Assembly: GCF_019443505.1 (NCBI RefSeq)
Contig: NZ_CP080377.1
Location: 1,550,001-1,614,000, forward strand
Direction of reading: 5' to 3'
From: Janthinobacterium sp. PAMC25594
GTDB lineage: Bacteria > Pseudomonadota > Gammaproteobacteria > Burkholderiales > Burkholderiaceae_D
DNA length: 64,000 nt
Below, in pieces: positions 62,109-64,000 of the stretch (position 1 is its first letter; every line of letters starts with the position of its first letter). The notes under the pieces were generated by a model. It had not been told where the DNA came from, did no database searches, and worked only from the letters and a program-made list of their open reading frames with translations. The position numbers were made by a program, and so were the translations under genes.

Positions 62109-64000
62109 GTGATAGCGATAACAAGACCCCTGCAACGCCTTGCCCGCCGCCTGTACCGTCTCAGCCTGGTACCCCTGTTCGCGCTCATCTTGCTGCTGGC
62201 GCTGTGGGCGGCCGTCTTTTACCAGGTGGGCCAGGAGCGCGCCAGCGCCGTGCGCGACGCCGTGGCCGTCAGTCAGTCGCTGGCGCGCACCCTGGCCGAC
62301 CATACCAGTTTCACCCTGCGCCAGGCGGACCACGCCACGCAATTGTTCAAGCTCAAGTACGAGGAATCGGATGGCGGCCTGCGCCTGAATGAATTCATGC
62401 GCCGCCAGGGCCTGCTCGACAGCGTGCTGCCGTCGAAGCTGGCATTGCCGATCGCCCTCGTCGATGCACAGGGCAATGTGATCGACAGCGCCAATGCATA
62501 TATGCCAGAAAACCTGGCCAGCCAGGCATTTTTCAAGGCGCTGGCCGCGAATGCGTCCGACACGGCCCTGGTCGACACGCCCATGCTCGACGCGGGCGCC
62601 AGGCACTGGACCATCCGCCTGGCACGCCGCCTGAACGATGCGCAAGGCCGCTTTGCCGGCGCCATCATCATCCACGTCGACCCGACCTATTTTGTCGACG
62701 ATTACGACCGCCTGGACCTCGATGAACAGGGCGCGCTGATGCTGGTGGCGCGCGACAGCGGCCTGACGGTGGGACGCATCGGCGAGCAATTGATCCTCAG
62801 CGACCGCATCGACTTCCGCATGCCCGGACCGCCCCGGCATGCCGCCGAAGAATTGCTGATCGAGCCGCCCGTCGACGCGACGGCGCGCATCTACAGCTAC
62901 CGCGAGCTGCCACGCTACCCGCTGCTGGCCGTGGTGGGCGTCAGCCGCGCCGTCGCCCTGACGCGCTTCGAACAGCGCCGCCTGGAGTATGTCGGCGCGC
63001 TGCTCGCCGCCAGCGTGCTCATTGGCGGCTTTACGGGCCTGCTGATGCGCCAGAGCGCGCGCCTGCGCCGCAGCATCCGCCAGGCCAAGGAAACGCAGGC
63101 CCTGTTGCGCGCGGCGCACCAGGGCAGCCTCGATGCCGTGCTGCTGCTGAAGGCCTGGCGCCCCGCGCCGGGCAAGCCGGTGGAAGACTTCATCTTCGCC
63201 GACGTCAACGAGCGGGCCGCCGACATGCTGGGCAAGCCGCGCGCGGAACTGCTGGGCCAGCGCGTGCTGCCGCGCGTGCCGCTGCTGCGCGGCGAGCGTT
63301 TTTTCAAGCGCTTCGTGCTGGTGATGGAAACGGGCCAGCCGCTGGAAGACGAATTCGAGCTGACACTGGCCTCGGGCGGCACGCGCTGGCTGCGCCACCA
63401 GGTGGTGCCCATCATCGACGGCGTGGCCGTCACCACGCGCGACATCAGCGCGCGCAAGCACGACGAACTGGCGCTGCAGGATAACCGCAGCTTCCTGCAG
63501 TCGCTGATCGACCATTTGCCCGTGCTGGTCTACGTGAAAAGCGCGCGCCCGGAGAATTTCGGCAAGATGGTGGTGTGGAACAAGGCGGCCGAGGATATCA
63601 CCGGTCACCTGGCCGCCGACGTCATCGGCAAGACCGATTGCCAGGCTTTTCCACCCGACTTCGGCCTGCACGATGCCGAGGACGACCGCGCCATCCTGGC
63701 CGAGCGCGGGGTCATCGAGCATACGGAAAAGCCCTTGCGCCTGCGTGATGGCAGCCTGCGCTACGTGCACGCCGTCTCCGTGCCCGTGTTCGACGAGCGC
63801 CAGCAGATCGAACATATCCTGTGCATCGCCGAGGATGTCTCGCAGCGCCGCCAGCAGGAACTGGAACTGCGCCAGAAACAGGCGGAGCTGGCCGCCGTCA
63901 CCGACGCCTCGCCGCTCGGGCTGGTGCGCCTGGACCGCCAGCGCCGCTGCACCTACGTCAACCGCACCTTCGAATCGATCACGGGCCTGCCGCGCGCCGC
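62109..64000 (+). CDS. Membrane sensor with dCache-like and PAS domains (partial, runs off the window)
   Basis: Partial, 630 residues visible and open at 64000. The GTG at 62109 is the likely start: the nearby ATG at 62086 is out of frame and stops after 8 codons. A membrane segment (about 18-40) and a periplasmic dCache-like ligand domain (about 45-285; LPIALVDAQGNVIDS, GAIIIHVDPTYFVDDYD) are followed by a second membrane segment (about 300-320) and at least three PAS/PAC domains (RWLRHQVVPI, FLQSLIDHLPVLVYVKS, LRYVHAVSVPVFDE). The missing C-terminus is probably GGDEF/EAL or a kinase. Confidence 0.85.
   Translation, partial: MIAITRPLQRLARRLYRLSLVPLFALILLLALWAAVFYQVGQERASAVRDAVAVSQSLARTLADHTSFTLRQADHATQLFKLKYEESDGGLRLNEFMRRQGLLDSVLPSKLALPIALVDAQGNVIDSANAYMPENLASQAFFKALAANASDTALVDTPMLDAGARHWTIRLARRLNDAQGRFAGAIIIHVDPTYFVDDYDRLDLDEQGALMLVARDSGLTVGRIGEQLILSDRIDFRMPGPPRHAAEELLIEPPVDATARIYSYRELPRYPLLAVVGVSRAVALTRFEQRRLEYVGALLAASVLIGGFTGLLMRQSARLRRSIRQAKETQALLRAAHQGSLDAVLLLKAWRPAPGKPVEDFIFADVNERAADMLGKPRAELLGQRVLPRVPLLRGERFFKRFVLVMETGQPLEDEFELTLASGGTRWLRHQVVPIIDGVAVTTRDISARKHDELALQDNRSFLQSLIDHLPVLVYVKSARPENFGKMVVWNKAAEDITGHLAADVIGKTDCQAFPPDFGLHDAEDDRAILAERGVIEHTEKPLRLRDGSLRYVHAVSVPVFDERQQIEHILCIAEDVSQRRQQELELRQKQAELAAVTDASPLGLVRLDRQRRCTYVNRTFESITGLPRA

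Overview
The window is a compact, high-GC chromosomal segment. It looks like a betaproteobacterium of the Oxalobacteraceae, most likely close to Janthinobacterium, Massilia or Duganella. That placement is inferred from protein style, CTG-rich codon use, a phasin, an rlmB-rnr pair, a TTG-started rnr, PEP-CTERM-like tails and a Pho cluster with this gene order; no database search was run. I see no prophage, insertion sequence, CRISPR array or rRNA operon. Almost all of it is core housekeeping and regulatory sequence with small accessory pieces.

Layout. 1-2.98 kb: two cyclophilins, lpxH and a DUF72 gene. 2.98-7.7 kb: an NHL-repeat lipoprotein, then a self-regulated GntR/ABC (Ytr-like) operon with a palindromic operator and a 19-codon leader frame. 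7.7-14 kb: udk, a DUF2199 gene, yceH-like, cysE, rlmB and rnr on the minus strand. 14-16.5 kb: four identical tRNA-Leu(CAG) genes, interrupted by a secreted zinc metalloprotease gene. 16.5-22.7 kb: a divergent qorB/HxlR quinone-stress pair with two operators, a hybrid sensor kinase, a phasin and an MFS exporter. 22.8-27.5 kb: a SMI1/KNR4-like gene, then a FAN1-type nuclease translationally coupled to a nuclease-Rad3 helicase fusion. 27.5-30.5 kb: a four-gene operon for cell-envelope sensing (DUF5668, LiaF-like, LytS-like kinase, LytTR regulator).

30.6-44.8 kb: a candidate 6S-sized RNA, an SDR gene, a UvrD-like helicase and an EgtB/SenA-like sulfur or selenium enzyme. The last two lie at the tail of the phosphate regulon pstSCAB-phoU-phoB-phoR. 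Divergent ppk1-sixA follows, and Pho boxes lie in front of both pstS and ppk. A duplicated sixA tail has created a new small reading frame. 45-53 kb: a 42-residue membrane microprotein, a PotF-like binding protein, clpB with a clear sigma-32 promoter, moaE overlapping a DUF349 gene, and a helical protein of unknown role. 53-64 kb: a PatZ-like acyl-CoA synthetase/acetyltransferase, DUF2804 overlapping a YcaQ-like glycosylase, a Fur-controlled TonB receptor, an OmpR-type regulator with an internal deletion, a YajD-like HNH protein and the start of a PAS-rich sensor that runs off the end.

The strongest leads are: an unusual Cys in the iron-binding motif of the EgtB/SenA-like enzyme; the response regulator that has lost the second half of its receiver; the two-nuclease repair operon; the candidate small RNA; and the sixA tail duplication.
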